NCBI GenBank assembly: GCA_963666465.1 | Contig: OY762824.1 | Location: 3,968,001-4,032,000, forward strand | Source: VXYL01 sp963666465 | GTDB lineage: Bacteria > Pseudomonadota > Gammaproteobacteria > Pseudomonadales > Azotimanducaceae | Direction: 5' to 3' | DNA: 64,000 nucleotides | Part shown: piece by piece, positions 6,667 through 15,653 of the stretch | How positions within the stretch are numbered: position 1 is the stretch's first letter | Layout: the number at the start of each line of letters is the position of its first letter | Position numbers and translations under genes: made by a program | Notes under the pieces: model-generated | Told to the model about the DNA's origin: nothing | The model's database searches: none | What the model saw: the letters and a program-made list of their open reading frames with translations, nothing else

Positions 6667-9600
6667 ATGTCCGCCGAACCATCGCCTGACGCATATCGGG
6701 AGCGCAGGGACGCTTCCGGGGGTTCGTTCTCCTTCGCGGCGATGGAACACGAGATCATCGAGCGGTGGGAGAAGCTCGACATCTTCCGGCAGTCGCTGGC
6801 GAACACGCGGGACAAGCAGCCCTATGTCTTCTACGACGGGCCGCCGTTCGCCACCGGGTTGCCGCATCACGGCCATATCCTGGGGTCCACCCTGAAGGAT
6901 GTCGTGCCGCGCTACTGGACCATGAAGGGGCGGTACGTGGACCGCCGCTTCGGCTGGGACTGCCACGGCCTGCCCATCGAGCAGGAAATCGACAAGAGCC
7001 TTGGCATGTCGGCGGCGGAGGCGGTGGCCAAGTTCGGCGTCGCCGGCTACAACGACCGCTGCCGCGCCATCGTCGAGCGCTATGTCGCCGAATGGCGCAA
7101 GACCATCACGCGTCTCGGGCGCTGGGTGGACTTCGACAACGACTACAAAACCATGGACGCCTGGTACATGGAGTCTGTCTGGTGGGTGGTCAAGCAGCTC
7201 TGGGACAAAGGGCTGATTTACCGGGGCTTCAAGGTGATGCCCGTTTCCACCTCCTTGCAGACGGTGCTGGCCAACTTCGAGGCGGGGCTGAACTATCTCG
7301 ATGTCACGGACCCGGCGGTGACCGTGCTGTTCAAGTTGCAGGACGAAGACGCATATCTCGCAGCCTGGACCACCACTCCCTGGACCCTGCCTTCGAATCT
7401 CGCCATCTGCGCCCACGCGGACATCGACTACGTGAAGGTTCGGGACACCGAGGGCGACAAGACGATCTATCTCGCCGCAGGGCGGCTCGAGCACTATCGA
7501 TCCCGGCATCCCGAACTCGAAGTGGTCTCTAGCCTGAAGGGCCGCGACCTCGAAGGCCGCACCTACGAGCCGCTGTTCGACTACTTCGATGAAGAACGCT
7601 CGCGTGGCGCCTTCCAGGTGGTGCTCGACGACTACGTGACGGCCGACGAAGGCACGGGCCTCGTCCACCAGGCGCCGGCGTTCGGCGAGGACGACCACCG
7701 CGTGCTGCGCGCCGCCGGCATCGATGCCTTCGCCTGCCCGGTGACGATGGCTGGCGTCTTCACCGAAGAAGTGCGCGACTTCGCCGGCCAGTACGTGAAG
7801 GATGCCGACCCCGGCATTACCCGCCACCTCAAGGCAAGCGGCTCGCTCTACGACGAGGCCGTCATCAACCACAGCTATCCCTACTGCTGGCGCAGCGACA
7901 CGCCGCTCATCTACCGCGCCGTGCCGTCATGGTTCGTGCGCGTCACCGACATCGCCGACAAGCTCGTGGCCGCCAACGAGCAGGTGCATTGGGTGCCCGG
8001 TCACCTCAAGCAGGGCCGAATGGGCAATTGGCTCAGGGGCGCCATCGACTGGGCCATCTCCCGCAACCGCGTCTGGGGCACGCCGCTGCCGCTTTGGGAA
8101 AACGACGTTACCGGCAAGGTGCGCTGCCTGGGTTCCGTCGAGGAACTCGCCGAGCTGACGGGCGTGACCATCACGGATCTCCACCGGGAACACATGGACC
8201 CCCTCACCTTCACCGTGGACGGCGAGGAAGGCGTCTATCGCCGCGTGGAAGAGGTGCTGGACTGCTGGTTCGAGTCCGGCTCCATGCCGTATGCGCAGTT
8301 GCACTATCCCTTCGAAAACCGCATGGCGTTCGACGAAGGGTTCCCGGCGGAATTCATCGAGGAAGGGCTGGACCAAACCCGAGGCTGGTTCTACACCTTG
8401 CTGGTGCTCGCCGCCGCGCTGTTCGACCAACCGGCGTTTCGCAATGTCATCGTCCACGGCATGGTGCTGGCCGCGGACGGCAAGAAGATGTCCAAGAGCC
8501 TGCGCAACTACACGCCGCCGGAGGAACTCATGGAGACCTTCGGCGCCGACGCGGTGCGGCTCTATCTGATGACATCCGGGCTCGTGCGGGCGGAGGAGCA
8601 GCGCTTCACCGACAACGGCGTGCGCGACATGGTTCGGCGCGCGCTGCTGCCTTGGAAGAACGCGCACTCTTTCCTCATCACCTACGCCGAAATCGATGGC
8701 TGGTCGCCCGGGCAGGAAGATGCCGGCGCGAGCCCGAACATCCTCGACCGATGGATCCTGTCGCGCCTGCAAACGCTGAAGGCGAACATCGGCCGCGAGA
8801 TGGAGCGCTACCGGCTCGACAACGTCGTGCCGAGGCTGTTCTCGTTCATCGAAGATCTCACCAACTGGTACATCCGCCTGAACCGCCCGCGCTTCTGGGG
8901 CGAAGGCATGACGCCGGACAAGCAGGCGGCGTACGCGACGCTCTACACGACCCTCTACGAGCTATCCGCGGCGATGGCGCCGTTCGCGCCGTTTCTGTCG
9001 GACCACATCTATCTGTCGCTGGCGCGGCTCGGCAAGAATGGTGAGGAGGCAGAGCCATCGCCTTCCGTGCATTTGCTCGACTACCCCGAAGCGCAGCCCC
9101 ACCGAACCCAGCCGGCGCTCGAAGATGCCGTGACGCGAATGCAGCGCGTCATCCTGCTTGCAAGACGCAAGCGCGAGGAAGTGAAGATCGGCATCCGGAC
9201 GCCGCTCGCCTCCCTGACCATCGTTCACCGCGACGCCGGCTTGCTCGACGGCCTTCAGAGCCTCGGGGAAACCGTTCGCCGCGAGTTGAACGTGAAGGCC
9301 GTTCGCTACGAGCAGGACGAGGGCAAGTACATCCGCCTCTACGCCAAGCCCAACTTCCCCGTCCTCGGCAAGCGCCTCGGGCGGCGCTTGCGCGAGGTGC
9401 AGAAGAAGGTGGAAGCGCTTGACGCCGAGGCATTGGAGGCGTTCCAGGCCACAGGATCGCTGGACCTGGATGGCGAGACCTTCACCGCGGAGGAAATCAA
9501 CGTCTTCCGCGAAGCCATGCCCGGTACCAACGCGGCATCCGACCGCCTCGTCTCCATCAACCTCGACTGCAACCTCACGCCCGAACTCATCCGCGAGGGC

Positions 9601-9843
9601 CTGGCCCGCGAAGTGGTGAACCGCATCCAGCGCTCTCGCCGGGAACTCGGCTTGAACGTCACGGACCGCATCCACATCGCTTACTCCGGCGACGCCGAAC
9701 TCGAAGCGGCGATAGCCGAACACCAAGGCTACATCGCTGGGGAAACCCTGGCGCTCAGCCTCGAACCCGGCGCCGCCGACACCCTCTCGGCCACGATCGA
9801 CGGCAAGCCCTTGCAGTACACCATCAGCATGGCAACGGACTGA
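6667..9843 (+). CDS. ileS: Isoleucyl-tRNA synthetase, class-2 (eukaryote-like) type
   Basis: A 1,058-residue cytoplasmic enzyme that charges tRNA-Ile with isoleucine. The class-I synthetase HIGH motif reads HHGH near residues 66-69 (FATGLPHHGHILG). WDCHGLPIEQEIDK is near 97, the KMSKS loop is at about 607-611 (DGKKMSKSLRNY), and the anticodon-binding domain follows (SFIEDLTNWYIRLNRPRFWG). The C-terminus (LIREGLAREVVNRIQRSRRE) lacks the CxxC zinc finger of the usual E. coli-type enzyme. Length and motifs fit the IleRS2 group, whose members are known to be poorly inhibited by mupirocin. I chose ATG 6667 because GGAG lies eight bases upstream and the frame before it is repeat DNA. No T-box leader is visible. 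The gene stands alone. Confidence 0.96.
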   Translation: MSAEPSPDAYRERRDASGGSFSFAAMEHEIIERWEKLDIFRQSLANTRDKQPYVFYDGPPFATGLPHHGHILGSTLKDVVPRYWTMKGRYVDRRFGWDCHGLPIEQEIDKSLGMSAAEAVAKFGVAGYNDRCRAIVERYVAEWRKTITRLGRWVDFDNDYKTMDAWYMESVWWVVKQLWDKGLIYRGFKVMPVSTSLQTVLANFEAGLNYLDVTDPAVTVLFKLQDEDAYLAAWTTTPWTLPSNLAICAHADIDYVKVRDTEGDKTIYLAAGRLEHYRSRHPELEVVSSLKGRDLEGRTYEPLFDYFDEERSRGAFQVVLDDYVTADEGTGLVHQAPAFGEDDHRVLRAAGIDAFACPVTMAGVFTEEVRDFAGQYVKDADPGITRHLKASGSLYDEAVINHSYPYCWRSDTPLIYRAVPSWFVRVTDIADKLVAANEQVHWVPGHLKQGRMGNWLRGAIDWAISRNRVWGTPLPLWENDVTGKVRCLGSVEELAELTGVTITDLHREHMDPLTFTVDGEEGVYRRVEEVLDCWFESGSMPYAQLHYPFENRMAFDEGFPAEFIEEGLDQTRGWFYTLLVLAAALFDQPAFRNVIVHGMVLAADGKKMSKSLRNYTPPEELMETFGADAVRLYLMTSGLVRAEEQRFTDNGVRDMVRRALLPWKNAHSFLITYAEIDGWSPGQEDAGASPNILDRWILSRLQTLKANIGREMERYRLDNVVPRLFSFIEDLTNWYIRLNRPRFWGEGMTPDKQAAYATLYTTLYELSAAMAPFAPFLSDHIYLSLARLGKNGEEAEPSPSVHLLDYPEAQPHRTQPALEDAVTRMQRVILLARRKREEVKIGIRTPLASLTIVHRDAGLLDGLQSLGETVRRELNVKAVRYEQDEGKYIRLYAKPNFPVLGKRLGRRLREVQKKVEALDAEALEAFQATGSLDLDGETFTAEEINVFREAMPGTNAASDRLVSINLDCNLTPELIREGLAREVVNRIQRSRRELGLNVTDRIHIAYSGDAELEAAIAEHQGYIAGETLALSLEPGAADTLSATIDGKPLQYTISMATD

Positions 9844-9881
9844 GGAACGGGTTCTCGGAGGGAAGGCATCCTGCCGGCCCT

Positions 9882-10742
9882 TCAGATCCTCCGTTCCTCC
9901 CGATAGCTGTTCCAACGTTCGTACGCGCCCGACATCTCCTCGAAGCGAGCGTCGCTCATCGCCTTCAGTTCCGGGTGGGTGAAGATGTAGAACTCGTTCT
10001 CGCGGATTGCGTGCAGCACCATGTCGCCGACCACCGCTGGGTCCAGGGCGCCGTCGCGGATCTGCGCCATGCGGTCTGCCCACTCTTCCTCCGTCGCACC
10101 TGACAGGAGCGCGGTGCGGGTCTCCCCGGGAAGGTCTTCGGGGCGATTGCGTTCGGAGGTGAAGATGTTGGTGTTGACGACGCCGGGGCAAAGGGCGGAC
10201 ACGCCGATGTCGTGGGGCGCGAGATCGATTCGCATCGTCTCCGAAAGTCCGACCACCGCGAACTTCGTCATCCCGTAAATCCCGAGCCCCGGCACGGCGA
10301 TGTGCCCCGCCATGGAGGCCGTGTTGACGAAGTGGCCACCCTCGCCGTGGCGCTTGATGCGCTCCACAAAGGTCTGGACGCCGTTCACCACGCCGTCGAT
10401 GTTCACCCGCGTAACCCAATCCCAGTCGTTGTAGGTGTTGGTGTCCACCGTGCCTCCGGCAGCAACCCCAGCGTTGTTGCAGACGACGTGAACCTTGCCG
10501 AAGCGCTCCTCCACCGCATCCGCGGCCTGCGCCATCGCATCCCGATCGGTCACGTCCACCTTCAGATCCAGAAACTCTGCGTTGCTTGCCTCAAACTCCG
10601 CTCTCACCTTCGCGAGCGCCGCCTCCTCGACATCGGAGATGACCACCTTCATCCCCGCCTGCGAGAACGACCGCGCCATCGCCAGCCCCATCCCGCTCGC
10701 ACCCCCGGTGATGAACGCCACTTTCCCGGCCACATCCTGCAT
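9882..10742 (-). CDS. Short-chain dehydrogenase/reductase (SDR)
   Basis: A 286-residue classical SDR. The NAD(P)-binding motif TGGASGMG is at residues 13-20, NNAG (VVCNNAGVAAGG) is near 90-93, the catalytic Ser is in FVNTASMAGH, and the Tyr-X-X-X-Lys pair is in YGMTKFAVVGLSE. Acidic residues at the end of the second strand (ISDVEE) favour NAD over NADP. The ATG at 10742 follows a GGGGATGGGG stretch and gives the usual N-terminus (MQDVAGKVAFITGG). The gene converges on ileS with a 38-bp gap. The substrate is not deducible; relatives act on diverse alcohols and ketones. Confidence 0.92.
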   Translation of the reverse strand: MQDVAGKVAFITGGASGMGLAMARSFSQAGMKVVISDVEEAALAKVRAEFEASNAEFLDLKVDVTDRDAMAQAADAVEERFGKVHVVCNNAGVAAGGTVDTNTYNDWDWVTRVNIDGVVNGVQTFVERIKRHGEGGHFVNTASMAGHIAVPGLGIYGMTKFAVVGLSETMRIDLAPHDIGVSALCPGVVNTNIFTSERNRPEDLPGETRTALLSGATEEEWADRMAQIRDGALDPAVVGDMVLHAIRENEFYIFTHPELKAMSDARFEEMSGAYERWNSYREERRI

Positions 10743-11084
10743 GCCCCATCCCCTTAGTTGGTTTGCCCGCCAGTCTATCGCCTTTGAAGGTGCTGGGCGC
10801 GCCCTTGCGGCGCGTCGGCAACTGCTTCGCAACTGCCCGCCTACGGGTTTGTCGGTTGGCCGCCAGTCCATAGGACGACGTGCCAGGTCGAAGCAGGCAC
10901 GGAATCGCCTTCTCTTCGCGTGGTTCGAAAAGCGACGTAAGTGGTCGCGCTGCGCGGATCGTTGTTACGCTCGCGAACATGCTCGAAGCGACCGACCAAG
11001 GCAATCCGCGTAACGCAATCCTCACCCTCCTTCACGAAAGGTACGGGAGGGCAGGGTGACGTCAAATCCCGGAGTGAACGCCCG
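10743..11084. other. Gene-free stretch upstream of the PLD/ATPase/receiver operon
   Basis: I see no convincing gene in these about 340 bases on either strand. Both strands have open frames but none has family-like sequence. The divergent promoters of the dehydrogenase and of the operon to the right should lie here, though I cannot assign clear -35/-10 elements. Confidence 0.45.
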
Positions 11085-11228
11085 ATGGTGGATTCCCGAC
11101 GGATCCTCCGCCGGCAGTTTGCGTCCAGGGCAGCCATTGTCGAGGCTGCATCGGACGCCGCCCGGATTGACGCCAAACAGTTCCGCAACGATGTGGATGC
11201 CGCCGTAGACCAACCTGTCGGGCGCTGA
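11085..11228 (+). CDS. Small hypothetical protein, antitoxin-like tail
   Basis: A 47-residue frame starting ATG 11085 with GGAG eleven bases upstream. Its C-terminus (ARIDAKQFRNDVDAAVDQ) resembles the toxin-wrapping tail of small type II antitoxins. This is a weak pattern-based impression. It lies 70 bp before the PLD-protease gene on the same strand, so it may be the first gene of that operon, or a remnant of an older antitoxin. No toxin partner is recognisable next to it. Confidence 0.35.
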   Translation: MVDSRRILRRQFASRAAIVEAASDAARIDAKQFRNDVDAAVDQPVGR

Positions 11229-11298
11229 CCCGATTTGCGAGCTCACCAATTGCCGGAATGGTACGATCAGGTTCGCCTGGAAGTATGCTGCCAGCGAA

Positions 11299-12531
11299 GT
11301 GAACACCAAGGCCGACACGCGCCCACTCTTTATCGTGGACAACAGCGTCTCGGGCTGGACGGGCCTACGCTACCTTGAAGAATGGGCCGACATTTCGCGG
11401 TCGTTCGACATTGCGACGGGATTCTTCGAGATTGGCGCGCTGCTGGCTCTCGACGGGAAGTGGCAGAGCTTGGAAGGAATCCGCGTCCTGATGGGCGCCG
11501 AGACCGCTCACCGCACGCGGAAAGTGCTGCTCAAAGCGGTGCGAAGTCGGGCGCTCGAAACGCTGGACGACAGCCTTGAAGCCGATAAGCTCGCCAACCC
11601 CTTCCTGCGCGGCATGCCTGCCATCCTCGACGCCTTGCGCACTGGCAAGATCGAGTGTCGGGTTTACGATCGGGGCAAGTTCCACGCCAAGGCGTACATC
11701 ACGCACGCTCGCTTGGACGTCATCGGTTCGCAAGCCTTGGTGGGTTCGAGCAACTTCACAAAGCCGGGGCTCACGCAGAACATCGAACTCAACGTACAGG
11801 TACAGAGCGCCCGCGAGGTTGCCCAGTTGCAGGACTGGTTCGAGACGCATTGGGACGAAGCACGCGAGATTACGGACGATATCCTCGTCGCCATTGAACG
11901 CCACACGCGCCCCTTTTCCCCGTTCGAGGTGATGGCCGAGATTACCGAGGTCATCGAACGACACGGCGGTTGGCCCGCCGCCTTCCTGTCCCACCGACGG
12001 ATTGAGGAAGCCTCGGTCATCCCCTTCCACCCCCCTGTGGTTGTTCCGAAACCAAAGGACCGTTACGCCAACTGCGTCCCCTTGATCCCGCTGCAAGCCG
12101 CCGCCGGAGCCTTTAGTGATCCGCAGTTCGTCGAAGACGATGGGCATGAGTGGGTCGCTGTCGCGACCAAACACCGCCTCCGATCAGGCATGTTCGTTGC
12201 CCAAGTGGTCGGCAAATCCATGGAGCCGATCATCCCAGACGGCGCATATTGCCTTTTCCGAGCCCCCGTACACGGCACGCGACAGGGCAAGACCGTCCTT
12301 ATCCAACTCCGAGATACGACCGATCCCGAAACCGGGCAGCGCTACACCGTAAAGCGCTACGAAAGCACGAAAGCGTCCAGCAACGACTCGTGGCGCCACA
12401 CCACGATACGACTAACCCCAGCCAACCACGCCTTCGACCCCATCGTACTGACCGATGTTGACGAGGGCGAACTAACCGTGATCGCCGAGTTTCTGGAGGT
12501 ACTCCAGGACGAACAGGTTGCAGCGGGGTGA
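11299..12531 (+). CDS. Phospholipase-D-family nuclease fused to a LexA/CI-like S24 autoprotease
   Basis: A 410-residue protein in two parts. Residues about 1-190 form a single PLD-type domain: HxK is H129-A-K131 in GKFHAKAYITHA, followed by VGSSNFTKPGL (about 148-158). Proteins with one such domain generally work as dimers cutting nucleic acid. Residues about 255-405 are an S24 peptidase domain of the LexA/UmuD/CI kind: Ser307 in VVGKSMEPIIPDG and Lys352 in YTVKRYES form the dyad. An Ala269-Gly270 bond lies in LQAAAGAFSD, 38 residues before the serine, close to the spacing in lambda CI. No helix-turn-helix is present, so it is not a plain repressor. The GTG start has only a weak ribosome site, and an upstream start is possible. 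It heads a tightly packed operon with an ATPase and a receiver-like protein. A self-cleavable nuclease effector is my inference. Confidence 0.8.
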   Translation: MNTKADTRPLFIVDNSVSGWTGLRYLEEWADISRSFDIATGFFEIGALLALDGKWQSLEGIRVLMGAETAHRTRKVLLKAVRSRALETLDDSLEADKLANPFLRGMPAILDALRTGKIECRVYDRGKFHAKAYITHARLDVIGSQALVGSSNFTKPGLTQNIELNVQVQSAREVAQLQDWFETHWDEAREITDDILVAIERHTRPFSPFEVMAEITEVIERHGGWPAAFLSHRRIEEASVIPFHPPVVVPKPKDRYANCVPLIPLQAAAGAFSDPQFVEDDGHEWVAVATKHRLRSGMFVAQVVGKSMEPIIPDGAYCLFRAPVHGTRQGKTVLIQLRDTTDPETGQRYTVKRYESTKASSNDSWRHTTIRLTPANHAFDPIVLTDVDEGELTVIAEFLEVLQDEQVAAG

Positions 12532-12537
12532 GTGGCG

Positions 12538-14679
12538 ATGCCTGACCGCGCCGACAACCAAGGGTCGGAGATCAGCCAGCCCTTTCGGCCGAGAGCCCGC
12601 GTGCTGCAGCTCTTGGGTGACGAACTCATCGGCAGTCCACGCCTCGCAGTCTTCGAACTCGTCAAGAATGCCTATGACGCGGACGCAACCCATGCTGCCG
12701 TCACGCTCGACCTTCGGTCTGAAGACGCCCCTGCCATCACGGTCGAGGACGACGGTGAAGGGATGACGTTGGACCTGCTGCAAAACGTCTGGTTGGTACC
12801 CGGCCACGACCACCGGCGCCGCCAGCGCGAAGCCCAAGAACGCTCCCGCATTCACGCACGGCTCCCCCTTGGGGAAAAGGGCCTGGGCCGCTTCGCCGTC
12901 CACAAACTCGGCAACCGGATCAGGCTCACGACCCGTGCTCAGGATTCAGAGGAATGCGTAGTCGAAATCGACTGGAACGAACTCATCGAAAGGCCATTCC
13001 TCGACGAGGCCCCGGTAACCATCCGCGTTCGCGAACCGGAAGTTTTCACGGAAGACCACACGGGAACGCGCATCGAAGCCAGCGAGCTGCGCCCACCTGA
13101 GTGGACGCGCGGAGAGGTGCGCCGCCTGTGCAACCAAATCACCTCCATTTGCTCCCCCTTCCAGGAGCAGGGCGACTTCCAAGCGACGCTGGCAGTACCC
13201 GGCAACGAGCACTGGATCGAGGACCTACCGGACTTCGCAGCCATCATCGACCGCGCGATCTGGAAATTCTCGTTTTGGCTTGACGAGGGACAGTTCGACT
13301 GGAGCTACGAGTTCCGCCAGATTGCCGGCTTCAATCTCGACTCGCGGACGGTAGCCAAGGAGGGGGACCGTCTGTTGCTACCCGCTGCGCCTGGCAGCCG
13401 GCAGCGGGATCAGGTTGTAGCGGACGCCACGACAACTCGCGGGATCGGCCCCATTTTGGGCGAACTTTACGTCTATGACCGTGACGGACCGGTTCTGCAG
13501 AGGTTGGGGGCCACCCGATTGTTCACCACCTACCTGGACGAATATGGTGGCATCCGCGTCTATCGAGACGGCATCCGCGTTTACAACTATGGTGAGCAAG
13601 GCGACGACTGGCTTGGGCTGGATCTGCGCCGCGTGAACGCCCCGACCCGTGGGATCAGCCGCAACATTGTCCTCGGCGCCATCCACCTTTCACTAGACGA
13701 GTCGACCTCCCTACGGGAAAAGACAAACCGGGAGGGGTTCGTGGAGAACGACGCGTCGGAGCGCCTTCAACAGATCGTGCTCGGTGCGTTAGGGGCACTT
13801 GAGGGCGAGCGACAGTTGGACAAGCAACGCATGCGCCGCGTTACTGAGCGACCTGGCGACCCCGTAACAGATCGCCTGGAGGCACCGATCGCGGATCTTC
13901 GCAACGAGCTCGAACGCCATGACTTGGGGGAGACGCTCGAACCGTATGTCGCAAGGATTCAACGGCAGGTCCGCGACATGCAAGAGACATTGCTCATCGC
14001 CGGCATGTCCGGCCTGAACCTCGCCGTCGTGTTCCATGAAGTGGAACGTGGCGTACGAGGGCTCCACCAGGCAATCGTGGAGGGACGCGACCTCGACGAA
14101 GCTGCGGCGCAAGCACAAGAGCTCATGCGAATCCTAGATGGCTTTGCCACACTGCTCCGCCGCGACAGCAAAAGGGAGCACACGGCACAGCGGCTGGTCC
14201 AACGGGCTCGACAGTTCAACCTCCTACGCCTTCGCCACCATCGGATCCAGCTTGAGTGTCCCTTGCTCAACGGCGAGGGTAGTTTCGAAGCTAGGTTCTC
14301 GTTTGGATTGGTGCTTGGCGCGTTGAACAACCTGATCGACAACGCACTGTACTGGATGCGGGTCCGGTGGCCAGATGAAGATGAGGACGCGCCTGTGCAA
14401 AGTCGGCGGCTTTTCATCGGTACGACGGACGAATTGGATGACGGCCCGGCCATCGTAGTCGCCGACAATGGGGTCGGATTCCAAGGGGACAGCGCGGAGG
14501 ATGTAACCCGGCCCTTCTTCACTCGCAAGCCGGATGGCATGGGGCTTGGCCTCTATTACGCCAATTTGGCGATGGAGCTCAACGGCGGTCGTCTCGCGTT
14601 TCCGCAGAAGGGAGAGGTCGAGGTCCCAGACGCGTATGATGGTGCCATCACGGCGTTGGTTTTCGGACCGAGGACATGA
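12538..14679 (+). CDS. Dual GHKL-ATPase protein with histidine-kinase-like core
   Basis: A 713-residue cytoplasmic protein with no membrane segment. Residues about 15-200 are an Hsp90/MutL/MORC-like GHKL ATPase: N box E40-LVKNAYDAD, G1 box D72-GEGM, glycine-rich lid GEKGLGRFAVHK (112-123). The middle part has no assigned domain. Residues about 470-560 are helical, with H500 in NLAVVFHEVERG where a dimerisation/phosphotransfer helix would sit. Residues about 580-713 are a second ATPase of histidine-kinase type: N box N602 in NNLIDNALYW, G1 D643-NGVGF, G2 GMGLGLYYAN (667-676). ATG 12538 is preceded by GGTGAG at good spacing. The stop overlaps the next gene by ATGA. The order suggests a soluble sensor kinase whose partner is the receiver-like protein downstream. 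Related MutL/MORC-type ATPases occur in known conflict systems. Confidence 0.82.
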   Translation: MPDRADNQGSEISQPFRPRARVLQLLGDELIGSPRLAVFELVKNAYDADATHAAVTLDLRSEDAPAITVEDDGEGMTLDLLQNVWLVPGHDHRRRQREAQERSRIHARLPLGEKGLGRFAVHKLGNRIRLTTRAQDSEECVVEIDWNELIERPFLDEAPVTIRVREPEVFTEDHTGTRIEASELRPPEWTRGEVRRLCNQITSICSPFQEQGDFQATLAVPGNEHWIEDLPDFAAIIDRAIWKFSFWLDEGQFDWSYEFRQIAGFNLDSRTVAKEGDRLLLPAAPGSRQRDQVVADATTTRGIGPILGELYVYDRDGPVLQRLGATRLFTTYLDEYGGIRVYRDGIRVYNYGEQGDDWLGLDLRRVNAPTRGISRNIVLGAIHLSLDESTSLREKTNREGFVENDASERLQQIVLGALGALEGERQLDKQRMRRVTERPGDPVTDRLEAPIADLRNELERHDLGETLEPYVARIQRQVRDMQETLLIAGMSGLNLAVVFHEVERGVRGLHQAIVEGRDLDEAAAQAQELMRILDGFATLLRRDSKREHTAQRLVQRARQFNLLRLRHHRIQLECPLLNGEGSFEARFSFGLVLGALNNLIDNALYWMRVRWPDEDEDAPVQSRRLFIGTTDELDDGPAIVVADNGVGFQGDSAEDVTRPFFTRKPDGMGLGLYYANLAMELNGGRLAFPQKGEVEVPDAYDGAITALVFGPRT

Positions 14680-15653
14680 TGCGGAGCACACAGAACATCG
14701 TCATCGACGACGACGCTGACCACCTCATCGGCTTGGCGGACACTCTGAATCGGCATGAAATGCCATGCCGTCAGATCCGCTTCAACGGGGATATCCAAGA
14801 CGTATCCCCATGCCCAGACGCTCGCTACATTTTCGCGGACCTGCATCTCGGCAGCGGCGCCATCGGCTCGGACCACAAGACCGACTTCAGCACCATTGGC
14901 AGCCTGCTCGAAGAATCCATCAGACCGGCTGGTCGCTACGCGGTTGTGCTCTGGACGATGTACCCGACGCAAGCAGGACGGCTGGAGGAGTTCCTGATCG
15001 AACGGCTCGTTGGCACCCAGGCACCACCCGTCCGTGTGCGTTCGTTGCCCAAAGCGACCCACCTTAACGACGCTGGCCAGGTTCAGAACGAGAGCGGACT
15101 GGTTGAGGATATCTACGATGCTGTCGATGAACTTGAGCTGCTTCTGACCAAGCCCGATGTGACCGAAATCAGGGACACGCTAAAGAGTCTCTTTCGCAAA
15201 CCGGAGGAACCGATCGACGAGGTGCTTGTGGCAAGCATTCCAGGTTGGGATATGGCGCTTGATGACTGGCTAGGGCATGAATTGCACGGCCTGGCAAAGA
15301 CGCCGAAGGCAATGCTCGAAAGTGACGATCCCGGTACGCTATTTCTTCTTCAGCGTGCCGTCCACTCAATTGCCACGACGCGGGCAGCCAGTCACCCGCA
15401 CGTTGTGCGGGATGTTGTTCGGCGTCGCATTGAGAGCTTGTACCGCGAAGGCAGGTCCCTCGGGTTTGTCGGAGGGCCGGAGGTACGTACGGAGCGTACT
15501 GTGGATGGCCTAGATCATTGGATGGACACGAAGAACGGACTGTTCGGTCAATCCACCCCTCGGCGCTTCTTCGAAGCTGACCAAATTGACATCTCGCGTC
15601 TAGCGCTGGTCTCCGCGCGACTCGACGCAATTGATGCGGGTGCCTTCTCTTGA
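14676..15653 (+). CDS. Receiver-like (response-regulator-like) protein with unassigned C-terminal domain
   Basis: A 325-residue protein. Its N-terminal about 120 residues look like a phosphoacceptor receiver: the acidic cluster D11-D12-D13 after the first strand (NIVIDDDADHL), D55 in IFADLHLGSG where the phosphorylated Asp belongs, and T94 in VVLWTMYP where the switch Thr/Ser belongs. The conserved Lys near 105 is not evident, so it is divergent. The C-terminal 200 residues match no family I know and contain no helix-turn-helix, so transcriptional output is not indicated. It overlaps the upstream ATPase gene by four bases (ATGA) and the downstream frame by four (TTGA), showing coupled translation. 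It is probably the phosphorylation target of the ATPase protein. Confidence 0.72.
   Translation: MMRSTQNIVIDDDADHLIGLADTLNRHEMPCRQIRFNGDIQDVSPCPDARYIFADLHLGSGAIGSDHKTDFSTIGSLLEESIRPAGRYAVVLWTMYPTQAGRLEEFLIERLVGTQAPPVRVRSLPKATHLNDAGQVQNESGLVEDIYDAVDELELLLTKPDVTEIRDTLKSLFRKPEEPIDEVLVASIPGWDMALDDWLGHELHGLAKTPKAMLESDDPGTLFLLQRAVHSIATTRAASHPHVVRDVVRRRIESLYREGRSLGFVGGPEVRTERTVDGLDHWMDTKNGLFGQSTPRRFFEADQIDISRLALVSARLDAIDAGAFS

Noticed and set aside
6436..7872. A 478-codon antisense frame in ileS
   Set aside because: Fully overlaps the well-supported ileS gene and has no homologous pattern.
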